Counted from the first letter of the stretch, positions 17,574-26,372 are shown. The stretch is 64,000 nt of DNA from Candidatus Eiseniibacteriota bacterium (GCA_029262235.1 JAJCZU010000003.1:62001-126000); one strand, 5' to 3'. Program-made: numbers and translations. The notes: a model not told the origin generated them from the sequence alone.

Positions 17574-18575
17574 CTACATCACCTTCAGTAACGCACGCTT
17601 CGTAAACGGCATCACCATCTCTTTGCGATAGCTGAGCAGGTAGTCGGTGTTGTCCATCGGCTTCGCGATCTTGAATGCGGCCTCGGCGGCGTCTTCGATC
17701 GACTCTTTCGTAAGCGGGCGACCGACAAGCGCGTCCGCCGCGCCATGCACGATCGTGGGCTCGGAGAACACGGCGCCGAGCACAACGCGTGCCTCTTCGA
17801 CGGGCGCGTCTTTGGCGGCCGCGCCTTTCGCGTTCGCGAACTTCACAAAAACCGCGACGCCGAGCACGGGGAAATCGAAGCTGCCGCGCCGGCGCAGTTT
17901 CATGTAGCTCGAACGCCAGCCGTTCGGCGCGGGCAGGTGAATCGAGGTCACGAGCTCGTCGTGTTCCTTCTTCATGTAGTCGATGCCGTCGTTTCGAAAG
18001 AAATCACCGGCCGGAATGCGTCTTGTTTCGCCCTTTGCGCTCGTCACTTCGATTGCGGCCCCGAGCGCGACTGCAACGGGCGCGGTGTCGGTGGAGCTCA
18101 CGGCGAGGCATTTGGGAGACGACTTCGCGACCCAGCAGATGTCGCCGTCCTTCTTCATGCAGAAGTTGATCCCTTTGCGCCATTCGTACGACTGGTCGTA
18201 GTAGTTGCAACGCGTGTCCAGACACAGATTGCCGCCGAGCGTTCCCATGTTGCGAAGCAGCGGCGTCGCGACCGATTCCGCGGCCTCGGCGAGCGCGTGG
18301 TAGTCGCGGGCGATCCGTTCGTGCTGGTGCACGGCGGTCAGCGTGAGTCCGGCGCCGACGCGCACGTGGCCGCCCTCATCGCGCACTTCGTGCAGTTCGC
18401 GCAGCTGCGAGATCTGAATCACGTGATGCGGCTCCTGCTGGCGCCGCTTCATGTTCGGGTAGAGGTCTGTGCCGCCCGCAACGTAGCTCGCGTGCGGGCC
18501 GTGCTCGGCCTTGAGCGCCACGGCCTCGGCAACGGTCGCCGGCACGTGATAATGAAAGTTCGGAAGACGCAGCAT
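17574..18575 (-). CDS. Molybdenum hydroxylase FAD subunit, 4-hydroxybenzoyl-CoA reductase beta type
   Basis: 333-aa FAD-binding subunit of the xanthine dehydrogenase family (AGGTDLYPNMKRR and GTLGGNLCLDTR bind FAD). It carries an extra loop with Cys123, Cys139, Cys147 and Cys156, the spacing known for the additional [4Fe-4S] cluster of 4-hydroxybenzoyl-CoA reductase (HcrB), which lets that enzyme run in the reductive direction. The ATG overlaps the stop of the large subunit as TAATG. Last gene of a three-gene operon. The substrate is inferred; other aromatic or heteroaromatic CoA esters are possible. Confidence 0.85.
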   Translation of the reverse strand: MLRLPNFHYHVPATVAEAVALKAEHGPHASYVAGGTDLYPNMKRRQQEPHHVIQISQLRELHEVRDEGGHVRVGAGLTLTAVHQHERIARDYHALAEAAESVATPLLRNMGTLGGNLCLDTRCNYYDQSYEWRKGINFCMKKDGDICWVAKSSPKCLAVSSTDTAPVAVALGAAIEVTSAKGETRRIPAGDFFRNDGIDYMKKEHDELVTSIHLPAPNGWRSSYMKLRRRGSFDFPVLGVAVFVKFANAKGAAAKDAPVEEARVVLGAVFSEPTIVHGAADALVGRPLTKESIEDAAEAAFKIAKPMDNTDYLLSYRKEMVMPFTKRALLKVM

Positions 18576-21046
18576 TACTTCTTCAGCGCCTCCTCTTCGA
18601 GCGGCTTCCCGTCGCCGCCTTCCCATGGCGGCGGTACGACGAGCGGATCGCCCCAGTCGACGTCCGGGAACTTCGTGGGGCCGAAGCGTCCTTCGCGGCC
18701 GCGTTCCTTGTCGCGCATGGCGCGCCGGATCTTCTCGGCGGTCACGGGGATCTCGTCGATGCGCACGCCGACCGCGTCGTAGACCGCATTCGCAACCGCG
18801 GGCATGATGGGGAGGAGCGGACCCTGGCCGGCTTCTTTCGCGCCGAACGGGCCGTTCGGGTCGGGGTCTTCGATCAGGTACGTTTCGACATCGCACATTT
18901 CGAACGTGGTCGGGCTCTTGTACTCGAGCATGCTCGGGATCTTGTGCACCATGTTGCGATTTTCGCGATAGACCATCTCTTCCATGATCGCTTCGCCGAG
19001 GCCCATATAAACGCTGCCTTCGACCTGTCCTTCGACGAGAAGCGGGTTGATCGACTTCCCGATATCGTGGCCGATCCAGATCTTGTGCACTTGCGGGGCG
19101 CCGGTGTCGGGGTCGACGTCGAGCTCGACAACCGCAGCGGAATAGCTGTAGGCGGGGGAGGGGCCGACGCCCGCGCCCTTGAAGCGTCCGGGCGAGCGCG
19201 GCGGCGTATAACTGCCCACGGTGCCGATCGTGCCGAACTTCGCTTCGGCGTACTGCACCGCTTTTGCGAACGAATACCCTTCGTCCGGATTCGACGCGCG
19301 AAACACGCGCCCGTCGGCAAACACGATGTCGTTCACTTTCGCTTCGAGCTTTTCCGCGACGGCTTTCGCAACGAGTTCACGCGCGCGTTCGGCCGCCTGG
19401 AGCGCGGCGTTCCCTGTCATGAGCGTGACGCGGCTCGAATAGCTGCCGAGATCGACGGGCGTTAAATCCGTGTCGGCCGTCACGACGCGAATGTCGAACG
19501 GGTCGATGCCGAGCACTTCGGCGACGACGTACGCGAGCACGCTGTCGGAGCCCTGGCCGATATCGGTCGAGCCGCAGAACACGGCGACGCCGCCCGAGCG
19601 GTCGAGCTTCAGCTGCACGCCCGAGTGCGGCATATGATTCCAGTAGATGGGAAGCCCCGCGCCTGACAGATAGCTCGAGCACGCGATGCCGACGCCGCGC
19701 CCGTACGGCAGCTTGCGATGTTTGTTCTTCCAGTCGGAACCCGCGACCACTTTTCTGATGCATTCGCCGAGACCCATCGACCCGATCTTGAGATAATTCG
19801 CGGTGACCGAGTCGGGCGGCGTGAGATGCTTCAGGCGAATTTCAGCCGGATCCATCTTGAGATCTTCGGCGATCTTGTCGAGCTGCACTTCGAGCGCGTG
19901 ACGCGGCTGCGGCGTACCGTGGCCGCGCTTCGGACCGCACGGCGCCTTGTTCGTGAAGAGCCGGATGCCCTGAAAATGATAGCGCGGAATCTTGTAGGTC
20001 ACGGTCTGCAGCGCGCCGGTATAGAACGTGCTCGCCACGCCGTACGAACCGTACGCGCCGCCGTCGAGCGCGCTCTGAAAATGCATGCCCGTGATCGCGC
20101 CGTCCTTCTTGACGCCGGTCTTGATGCGCATGAGCACGGGGTGGCGCCCGCGGTGGCAGTAGAAAACTTCTTCGCGCGTCAGCGTCACTTTCACGGGGCG
20201 CCCGGTCATCATCGCGAACTTCGCGACGACGATTTCGTGGTTGAACGGGTCGCTCTTGCCGCCGAAGCCGCCGCCGTTCGGACACGCGATCACGCGCACG
20301 CGCGCGGCCGGCATCTCGAGCACCTTCGCGAGCGCGCGATGCACGTAGTGCGGCGTCTGCGTCGAGCTCCAGAGCGTCAGCTTCCTGTCGGCCGACCACT
20401 CCGCGAGCGACGCGTGCTGTTCCATCGGAAGATGCGTGTTGCCTTCGAAAAAGATCACGTCATCGCGCACGTGGTCCGCTTCGGCGAAGCCCGCTTCGAC
20501 ATCACCGAACTGCAGGTTCACGACCTTGTGCACGTTGCCGCGCGTTCCGTAATCGTGAATGCGCGGTTCGTCGATCTTGATGCCGTCTTCGATGCCCGTG
20601 ATGGTCGGGAGCGGCTCGAGCTCGACTTTGATCGCGTGGATCGCGGCCTCGGCCGTCTCTTCGTCCTCGGCGCAGATCGCGGCGATCGGGTCGCCGATGA
20701 AGCGCGCCTTGTCGAGCGCAAGCGCGTGTTCGTCCTGGCTGACGGGCAGAATCCCGAACTGGATCGGCATCTCCGCGCCGGTAAGGCCCGCAACCACGCC
20801 TTCCATCGCGAGAGCGGGGCCGAGGTCGATGTTCTTGATCGTGGCATGGGGGAGATGCGACCGGAGCAGCTTGCAGTAGAGCATGCGCGGGCGCACGAGG
20901 TCGTCCGCGAACAGCGTTTTGCCCGTGACCTTGTCGGTCGCGTCGACCTTGCGAAGCGGCTTCCCTACGACGCGCGTCGGTTCGCCGGCGCGATGGCTGC
21001 CTCGCGAACTCGCACCGCCGTCGTTCTGACTTCGTTTCGCGCTCAC
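18575..21046 (-). CDS. Molybdenum hydroxylase large (molybdopterin) subunit
   Basis: 823-aa catalytic subunit that binds molybdopterin cytosine dinucleotide. Motifs: IACPNGGGFGGKSDPFNHE for cofactor binding, CGPKRGHGTPQP and GSTDIGQGSDS around the Mo site, and GPFGAKEAGQGPLLP with the conserved active-site Glu. The GTG start overlaps the stop of the [2Fe-2S] subunit gene as GTGA; a longer open frame upstream lies inside that gene in another frame and is not real. The FAD subunit's extra Fe-S loop suggests the 4-hydroxybenzoyl-CoA reductase class rather than purine oxidation. No XdhC-type maturation gene is next to it. Confidence 0.9.
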   Translation of the reverse strand: MSAKRSQNDGGASSRGSHRAGEPTRVVGKPLRKVDATDKVTGKTLFADDLVRPRMLYCKLLRSHLPHATIKNIDLGPALAMEGVVAGLTGAEMPIQFGILPVSQDEHALALDKARFIGDPIAAICAEDEETAEAAIHAIKVELEPLPTITGIEDGIKIDEPRIHDYGTRGNVHKVVNLQFGDVEAGFAEADHVRDDVIFFEGNTHLPMEQHASLAEWSADRKLTLWSSTQTPHYVHRALAKVLEMPAARVRVIACPNGGGFGGKSDPFNHEIVVAKFAMMTGRPVKVTLTREEVFYCHRGRHPVLMRIKTGVKKDGAITGMHFQSALDGGAYGSYGVASTFYTGALQTVTYKIPRYHFQGIRLFTNKAPCGPKRGHGTPQPRHALEVQLDKIAEDLKMDPAEIRLKHLTPPDSVTANYLKIGSMGLGECIRKVVAGSDWKNKHRKLPYGRGVGIACSSYLSGAGLPIYWNHMPHSGVQLKLDRSGGVAVFCGSTDIGQGSDSVLAYVVAEVLGIDPFDIRVVTADTDLTPVDLGSYSSRVTLMTGNAALQAAERARELVAKAVAEKLEAKVNDIVFADGRVFRASNPDEGYSFAKAVQYAEAKFGTIGTVGSYTPPRSPGRFKGAGVGPSPAYSYSAAVVELDVDPDTGAPQVHKIWIGHDIGKSINPLLVEGQVEGSVYMGLGEAIMEEMVYRENRNMVHKIPSMLEYKSPTTFEMCDVETYLIEDPDPNGPFGAKEAGQGPLLPIMPAVANAVYDAVGVRIDEIPVTAEKIRRAMRDKERGREGRFGPTKFPDVDWGDPLVVPPPWEGGDGKPLEEEALKK

Positions 21047-21549
21047 TTCACGCCTCGCATGCGTGCGGCGGCGAGTTCGATCGCTTCGTAAATCTTGAGA
21101 TACCCGGTGCATCGGCAGAGGTTTCCGGCGAGCGCGGCGATCATCGTTTCGCGCGACGGGTCGGGGTCGCGGTCGAGCAGCTCTTTCGCTGTCAGCAGAA
21201 AGCCGGGCGTGCAGTAGCCGCACTGGGCCGCGCCGAGTTCCGCGAACGCCTCCTGAAGCGGGTGCAGTTCCGGACCGTTCGCCATCCCTTCGACTGTCTC
21301 GACAGACTTGCCCTGGCACGCCACGCCGAGAACGAGGCACGAAAGCACCGGTTCCCCGTCGACGAGAACCGCGCAGGTGCCGCATTCGCCGAGCTCGCAG
21401 CCGTGCTTCGTGCCGGTCAGCAGCAGGTCCTCGCGCAGCACTTCGAGCAGTGTCTTGTGAGGACGGATCGCCTCTTCGATGCGCACACCGTTCACCTTCA
21501 TGTGAAGAACGGTCTTCGGCGGCTCGGGGATAACGCGGTGGTCAGACAT
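21043..21549 (-). CDS. Molybdenum hydroxylase [2Fe-2S] subunit
   Basis: 168-aa electron-transfer subunit with the two family clusters: plant-ferredoxin type CELGECGTC plus a later Cys (VLSC), and CGYCTPG with CRCTGY. First gene of the operon, in the order [2Fe-2S] - Mo - FAD with stop/start overlaps. The ATG at 21549 has no clear ribosome binding site, and a promoter at 21560-21588 would place the transcript start within a few bases of it. The TTG at 21588 would fall inside the -35 box, so it was not used. Confidence 0.9.
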   Translation of the reverse strand: MSDHRVIPEPPKTVLHMKVNGVRIEEAIRPHKTLLEVLREDLLLTGTKHGCELGECGTCAVLVDGEPVLSCLVLGVACQGKSVETVEGMANGPELHPLQEAFAELGAAQCGYCTPGFLLTAKELLDRDPDPSRETMIAALAGNLCRCTGYLKIYEAIELAAARMRGVK

Positions 21550-21559
21550 GATGCGTATG

Positions 21560-21588
21560 AGGGTAGGGCCAAGGCGTGGGGGAGTCAA
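21560..21588 (-). promoter_or_regulatory. Promoter of the molybdenum hydroxylase operon
   Basis: On the minus strand TTGACT (21588-21583), a 17-nt spacer and TACCCT (21565-21560), with only 10 nt from the -10 box to the ATG. The mRNA would be nearly leaderless. Confidence 0.55.
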
Positions 21589-21602
21589 GACGCTGCAACG
21601 CG

Positions 21603-22256
21603 TTACCGGGAGAACTCACCCTCGAGCGCCGCGATCCCGTCTTCGGTGACGAAAAACGTGACGCCGTCCCGCGTCAGGTAGCCTTTGTCGAGGTTTTTCG
21701 CGAGACACGCGCTCGGGTTTCCGATGCGCCGCTCGTCGCGCTTGTAGAGCGCCTTCGTGACCTGGTTCGTCTGCACGCGCGTCAGTCCGAGCGTATGCAG
21801 CCAGACCGTGGTGGCGAGAAAGCGCTTCCATTGCGAGGGGGCCGGGCCGAGTGCCGAGATCAGGTCTTCGAGCTTCGGGGCGTTCTCGCCGAGCAGGTCA
21901 TCGGGGATCGGCGGGCGAAGTGCGTTCCCGTTCGTGCCATGACCGTTTCCGCCCGTGCCATTCCCGCCGGCGCCGTTTCCGTTCGCACCATGACCGTTTC
22001 CGTTCGCGCCCGGTGCACGGCCGGCAGCGCCGTTCCCGTTCGCACCCTGTGCGTGTGCGGTGGCGCCGTCCCCGTTCGTGCCTGCGCGGTTGGCATGGGC
22101 CACGGGTTCCGTCTGAATCAGTTCGGGCATGTCGGTGCCTGGAAGGATGTCCTGAAGCTGGGCGATGAGTTCCGGGAGCTGTTTGAACAGATAGGTGTCC
22201 GGGCCTTCGTATTCGATTTCGAGAACACCTGCGCGGATGCGAATGCGAGTCTGCAT
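21603..22256 (-). CDS. Protein with Gly/Asn-rich linker and C-terminal winged-helix-like domain
   Basis: 217-aa soluble protein with three parts. Residues 1-50 look like a small folded domain (RIRAGVLEIEYEGPDTYLF, QLPELIAQLQDILPG). Residues 55-113 are a linker of GANGNG-type repeats. Residues 125-217 look like a winged helix: LHTLGLTRVQTNQVTKALY, then NPSACLAKNLDKGYL, then a hairpin GVTFFVTEDG. It may bind nucleic acid, but I do not know the family. AAGGGG precedes the ATG. It is transcribed toward the molybdenum hydroxylase operon, which starts 54 bp further on, so it may share a transcript. Confidence 0.75.
   Translation of the reverse strand: MQTRIRIRAGVLEIEYEGPDTYLFKQLPELIAQLQDILPGTDMPELIQTEPVAHANRAGTNGDGATAHAQGANGNGAAGRAPGANGNGHGANGNGAGGNGTGGNGHGTNGNALRPPIPDDLLGENAPKLEDLISALGPAPSQWKRFLATTVWLHTLGLTRVQTNQVTKALYKRDERRIGNPSACLAKNLDKGYLTRDGVTFFVTEDGIAALEGEFSR
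21918..22094. repeat. Coding tandem repeat for the Gly/Asn linker
   Basis: Imperfect 9- to 18-bp units (GGTGCGAACGGAAAC-like on the minus strand) that code for GANGNG-type residues. Likely length-variable between strains. Confidence 0.65.
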
Positions 22257-22335
22257 CGGGAACCCCTTCCCCCCGGATTGCCCTGGATAATTACCTTCTC
22301 ATTGTAGCAGATATTGGTGGAACTGTGTACATAGT

Positions 22336-22776
22336 TTACGATTCAAGGGGTTTTGCCATGATCACGCTGATGTAATTCGTGGCGGGCCAGTCCACGCGGT
22401 CCACGATTCCGTATCCACGGCCCTCGTAGAGGGCTACGAGGCGTTCCGCGCCCTCCGCCGTGTCCAGAGCGAGCTCCCTCGCTCCCCGGGCGGCCGCCTC
22501 CTGCTCCACGCGGTCCAGCAGCAGGCTTCCGATCCCCCCGCCCTGGCGGTCGGGGGCTACGCCGAACATCCCGAAATACGTGACGCCCTCGCGTTTGTAG
22601 TACTCGCAGGGGCCGCGGTGCTTTTCGTAGAACGAAATCGTGCCGACGAGCTCATCGCCGGCGAAGGCCAGAAACGTCACGCCGGCCTCGACGCGCCGCC
22701 GGGTGATCTCGTCGTCCTGCCAGGTTGCCACGTACCGGAAACCGGCCTCACCGAGCGCGGCATAGGCGCGATTCAC
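22336..22776 (-). CDS. GNAT family N-acetyltransferase
   Basis: At least 146 aa. The acetyl-CoA site is FGMFGVAPDRQGGGIGSLLLDRVEQEAAARG (V-x-P-x-x-Q/R-G-x-G-I/S), followed by LDTAEGAERLVALYEGRGY, all usual for GNAT enzymes. The GTG at 22776 is the only standard start in the frame, but the 12-17 codons before it still read as a GNAT N-terminus (ISIREYEPGDSIPAITKL), with GGGAG nearby. The true start may be a rare codon such as ATC or ATT, or a base may be missing. It follows the lipoprotein gene on the same strand. Substrate unknown. Confidence 0.8.
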   Translation of the reverse strand: MNRAYAALGEAGFRYVATWQDDEITRRRVEAGVTFLAFAGDELVGTISFYEKHRGPCEYYKREGVTYFGMFGVAPDRQGGGIGSLLLDRVEQEAAARGARELALDTAEGAERLVALYEGRGYGIVDRVDWPATNYISVIMAKPLES

Positions 22777-22843
22777 GAGCTTCGTGATCGCCGGGATGGA
22801 GTCGCCGGGTTCGTATTCCCGGATTGAGATCGGCTCCCGCGTA

Positions 22844-23569
22844 CTAATTGCCCGAACCGATGAACTCGCGGAACAGCGTGTCCGAGAACGCGCTCTCCGA
22901 GAAGTCGTTGACCGACGCGACCTGGAACGCGTCGAGAAACGATTCCACGTTATTGCGAAGGTCCGCGAGGGCGACGCGGGCGGTCGGCCCGGAGGAGATC
23001 GTCCGCACTACGGGCGCGTTCGCTCCCGGCAGGAACTCCTGGTACCGGATCGTGTGCGTCTCGGCATCGCGCATTTTCTTCCAGACGAGAAAATCACCGC
23101 TGTCTTCGAAGGAGAGCGCAAGGCTGTCGGGAATGAACGGCTCGAGAACGATGTCGACCTCCGCAACGCCCGACGCCGGGATGTTCACCGGATCTGAAAA
23201 TCCCTGCATCGCAACGCCCGACTCGGTCTTGCCGCCGTCGGGATTGAGTCCTGAACCGCGCGGTTCGACGAGAATGATCATCCCCTCGCCGGCCGGCACG
23301 TCGAACGACACGTCGAAGAGTCCCGTCGCGCGCGACTCCTCGACCGCAATCGCGAGCGTGTTGATGAGTGGATTGAAATCGCCGTCGAACGCCCGGACCA
23401 GCACGGTGCCGACCGAATACTCGCGCGGATCGTCCTGCGGTTCGAACTTGAGGTTCAGAACGAGCGAAGGGCCTTCCGGCGCCGCTACCCGCTCGCCGCA
23501 ACCGAACGCCATCGCCGCCGCCAGAACGAACAGCGCGCCCGTCTTCAGGTTGGGAATGGACATTTTCAT
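22844..23569 (-). CDS. Lipoprotein of unknown function, third gene of envelope operon
   Basis: 241-aa lipoprotein: signal peptide, lipobox AFGC (Cys24), then beta-rich repeats without a signature (NLKFEPQDDPREYSVGTVLVRAFDG; PAGEGMIILVEPRG). The style of a lipoprotein with fibronectin-like or carboxypeptidase-regulatory-like folds is common in large secreted proteins. Its ATG overlaps the end of the barrel gene (ATGA-type, 4 nt), so it is coupled with the barrel and CsgG-like genes. Confidence 0.75.
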   Translation of the reverse strand: MKMSIPNLKTGALFVLAAAMAFGCGERVAAPEGPSLVLNLKFEPQDDPREYSVGTVLVRAFDGDFNPLINTLAIAVEESRATGLFDVSFDVPAGEGMIILVEPRGSGLNPDGGKTESGVAMQGFSDPVNIPASGVAEVDIVLEPFIPDSLALSFEDSGDFLVWKKMRDAETHTIRYQEFLPGANAPVVRTISSGPTARVALADLRNNVESFLDAFQVASVNDFSESAFSDTLFREFIGSGN

Positions 23570-24726
23570 TGGGATCGAAGCTCCAGGGTGAAGAGGATGT
23601 CACTGCCGTCGAACGAAACGTCGCCGTCGCCGTGCCCGTCGATATAGCCGTACTGCAGCCCGACCGACGCGGACCGGCCGATGCGCCAGCCGATACCGGG
23701 CCCGAACTGGAACGACGTGCCGTTCGCCCCGATGGCGTATTCCGATTCGTCGCTTGCGGTGATGCGTCCGAAGACGTGGAACAGAAAGTTGCGTGTGAAT
23801 GCATAGGCGACGCGACCGTCGAAGTAGAGATACGAACCGCTGGCCTGCGCGATTTCGACGAGCGAGTCGGCGTCATCGGTCTGGAAGAGCGTGTTGTCCC
23901 CCTTCGTTACGCCGCGCACGGCCCACGTGGTCGTGAAAGCGCCAGCCGGAAGGTGAAGCTGCGCGCCGAGCTGAATCTGATCGCCCTGGTCCACGAAATC
24001 CGCGCCCCCGAGCTGGTCGGTGCCGAACAGCACGTAGGCGAAGTCGAGCCGGAGCATGCGCCCGCGCGCGAACCGGATGTCGAGCGCGGACGAAAGGCCG
24101 AACTCGTCGCCGAGCTGGTATTTGCCCGTGCCGCCCGCGAGCAGGTCGAACTCCGCGTGCTTCAGGAACGCGCCCGCAAATCCGGCGGAGACGTTGTCCG
24201 AAAGATCGAACGCGCGTGCGAGCGTGAGCTCGTACCCGAGGCCCGCGCCGAAGCTCGAGAGTGGAAAGCCCGAGCGCGGGTTCCACGTCCACTGCGCCGC
24301 GGTCACCTCGTTCGCGGTAAGTTCGTACAGCCCGAACGGGATGATCGTGCCGACGCCCAGCACCCAGGCGGGCGCGGGGCGGTAGAGCAGGCGAAGGCGG
24401 CCGTCGGTCATGCCCGTAAGCTCGGTGTCGTTCAGTTCGAGAAACGATTTCGCCCAGCCGGTCTGTGCAACAACGGTGAGCTTTTCCGTGGTGCGCCATG
24501 TCCATGTGGAACGCACGCTCGTCTGTTCGTTGTCGACGGCGGGAAAGTCGCCGCCGGCCGGGTCGTCTACGCCGGCGATATTCAGGCGACGGTCCTGCAC
24601 TCCGATCACGAAGCTGCTCGGGCCCGCCCATGCTTCACTCGTAAACAGAATGCCGAGCGCGCCGACCACGAAGAGAGGGAGGAGCGCAATGGCTCGGTTT
24701 TCATTTCCGATACGAAGATGTCTCAC
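23566..24726 (-). CDS. Outer-membrane beta-barrel protein, second gene of envelope operon
   Basis: 386-aa exported protein: N-terminal signal (cut after SEAWA), then about 16 predicted amphipathic strands to a C-terminus ending LFTLELRSQ. It has no known domain; it resembles transporter-type outer-membrane barrels. The GTG start overlaps the upstream stop as GTGA, with GGGAGG 9 nt before. Placed between a CsgG-like lipoprotein and a second lipoprotein, it may form a secretion or assembly pore, which is inference. Confidence 0.75.
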   Translation of the reverse strand: MRHLRIGNENRAIALLPLFVVGALGILFTSEAWAGPSSFVIGVQDRRLNIAGVDDPAGGDFPAVDNEQTSVRSTWTWRTTEKLTVVAQTGWAKSFLELNDTELTGMTDGRLRLLYRPAPAWVLGVGTIIPFGLYELTANEVTAAQWTWNPRSGFPLSSFGAGLGYELTLARAFDLSDNVSAGFAGAFLKHAEFDLLAGGTGKYQLGDEFGLSSALDIRFARGRMLRLDFAYVLFGTDQLGGADFVDQGDQIQLGAQLHLPAGAFTTTWAVRGVTKGDNTLFQTDDADSLVEIAQASGSYLYFDGRVAYAFTRNFLFHVFGRITASDESEYAIGANGTSFQFGPGIGWRIGRSASVGLQYGYIDGHGDGDVSFDGSDILFTLELRSQ

Positions 24727-26372
24727 TGGTTCGACCCTCCCCGCGTGCCGGGCGCCGGCCAGCTGCCGGTGGCGCGCACAGTGCCGAGCGGAGGGCCCGA
24801 AGCCTGCGGCGTGCGTTTCGTCGAGTCATCCTCGCCGAGCGTGGCCTCTTCCACTTCGAGTCCGATCGCGCCGACCGCGCGTGCGGCCGCGTCGCCGCTC
24901 GCAGACCCGTACGAACTGCTCGCCGCGGCGCCGGTGCGCTGGATGCGGTTCAGCGCGGTCTGGAACGAGGCGCTTCCGATCTGCGTGATCGCGACGCGGT
25001 CGCGCGCGAGTTGAAAGCCTGGATCGAGGCGCACGGCTTCGGCGAATGCTTCGTTTGCGTCGGTGATCATGCCCCGGTCTTCGAGATCGATTCCCTTGCC
25101 GAACGCGAGAAAAGCCGCAAGCGATTTCGTTGCCGGGGGAAGCGACAGGATCTCGCGTCGCTCCTTGTCCGTCAGCTCGATCGCGAGCGCATCGGCCGTC
25201 TGCACGACGAGCTCGCCCGGCACGACATGGAATTCACTGAGCGGTTGTTCCGACGTGAAATTGGCGATGACCGAACCTTCGACGGTGTCGAGCAGCTGCG
25301 CGTCGACCCGCAGGTCGGTCTCGTTCGGCGTTTCGTAACGACCGCTGATCAGCTTGCGCGCGCCGAGCAGCATGCCTACGCGCGCTTCCCCGGGGTCGGC
25401 CGGCGCGCCGCCGATCGTATGCGGAATGCCCGCAACCGATTGCGCCGCGAGCCAGTCCTGCATCGCGAGATCGAGGTTGCGCTGCGTATTCGGCCCGGGG
25501 ATGCCGTCGACACCCAGTCCGCGGTCACGCTGGAACGCGCGAATCGCGCGCAGCGTCTCTTCGGAGCGCGCCCCGTCGAGCGGGCCCGTATAGTACGTGT
25601 TGCCGTCGTCGTCGGTCAGATACTGCAGGCGCTCCTGCACGCCCTTCAGCTGGTTCACCGGAGTCAAATCAGGCATGGAGCGGCGCGCGGGCTCTCCGCC
25701 GGAGCGATCAATGCGCGCATTCCCGATCCCGAACTGCGACATCTCCTGCTGCAAGGTGGCGAGCTTTCGTCGTTCGACGAGCCTGAGTTCCGAGAGGCGC
25801 GAGAGGTCGGTGAGAAGCACCGCGCTCAGCGCCTTTCCCATCTTGTCGAGTTCCCAGGCGCTCGGGCCGGGCCGGAACTCGTACACGGCCAGCGAGTTCT
25901 CGGGAATCCGGCTCGTTTCGATCTGACTCTCACCGGCGAGAATCTTGCGCATGTTCTCGCCGTCGCGCTTCCGCGACACTTCTTCCAGTGTTGCCTGCAC
26001 GAGATTCTCCGCGTCGCGCCCGTCGGGTTCCGCCTGAAGCAGCACCGCTTCGGCGGCGGCCAGGTCACCGCGCGACTCGTAGATCTCGCCGAGCACGAAC
26101 GCCGCTTCGACACGGCCCGGATCGAGAGTGCACGCTTTGCGAAGTCGCGGAATCGCTTCGTCGTCCCGGCCGAGCGCGTGAAGCGCAAGCCCGAGGCGGT
26201 AGTTCACGTCGACATCGTTTTCATCTTTCGCGATCGACTCTTCGAGCAGCGGGATCTCCGACTCCGCATCGGCGGGGGAGAGCGCGGTGATCACCGGCGC
26301 GGTCGCGCAACCCGTCAGTGCGAATGCCAGTGCCGCCGCGAAGAAAAACCGTATCCCATCGCCTTTCAACAC
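24723..26372 (-). CDS. CsgG-like lipoprotein with TPRs and an inserted peptidoglycan-binding domain
   Basis: 549-aa lipoprotein (lipobox LTGC, Cys22). Order of parts: TPR-like helices (about 40-135), first half of a CsgG-like fold (about 160-208, LSRLSELRLVERRKLATL), a PG_binding_1-like domain (about 238-303, ending FQRDRGLGVDGIPGPNTQ), second CsgG-like half (about 330-405, LLGARKLISGRYE), and a last TPR (about 418-460). CsgG proteins form secretion pores for curli; many relatives only act in envelope stress or assembly. The GTG at 26372 follows AAGGA; the upstream open codons lack a signal peptide. First gene of a three-gene envelope operon. Confidence 0.8.
   Translation of the reverse strand: MLKGDGIRFFFAAALAFALTGCATAPVITALSPADAESEIPLLEESIAKDENDVDVNYRLGLALHALGRDDEAIPRLRKACTLDPGRVEAAFVLGEIYESRGDLAAAEAVLLQAEPDGRDAENLVQATLEEVSRKRDGENMRKILAGESQIETSRIPENSLAVYEFRPGPSAWELDKMGKALSAVLLTDLSRLSELRLVERRKLATLQQEMSQFGIGNARIDRSGGEPARRSMPDLTPVNQLKGVQERLQYLTDDDGNTYYTGPLDGARSEETLRAIRAFQRDRGLGVDGIPGPNTQRNLDLAMQDWLAAQSVAGIPHTIGGAPADPGEARVGMLLGARKLISGRYETPNETDLRVDAQLLDTVEGSVIANFTSEQPLSEFHVVPGELVVQTADALAIELTDKERREILSLPPATKSLAAFLAFGKGIDLEDRGMITDANEAFAEAVRLDPGFQLARDRVAITQIGSASFQTALNRIQRTGAAASSSYGSASGDAAARAVGAIGLEVEEATLGEDDSTKRTPQASGPPLGTVRATGSWPAPGTRGGSNQ

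Noticed and set aside
21549-21588. TTG start at 21588 for the [2Fe-2S] subunit
   Set aside because: The TTG forms the -35 box of the likely promoter, and the extra residues are not seen in the family.
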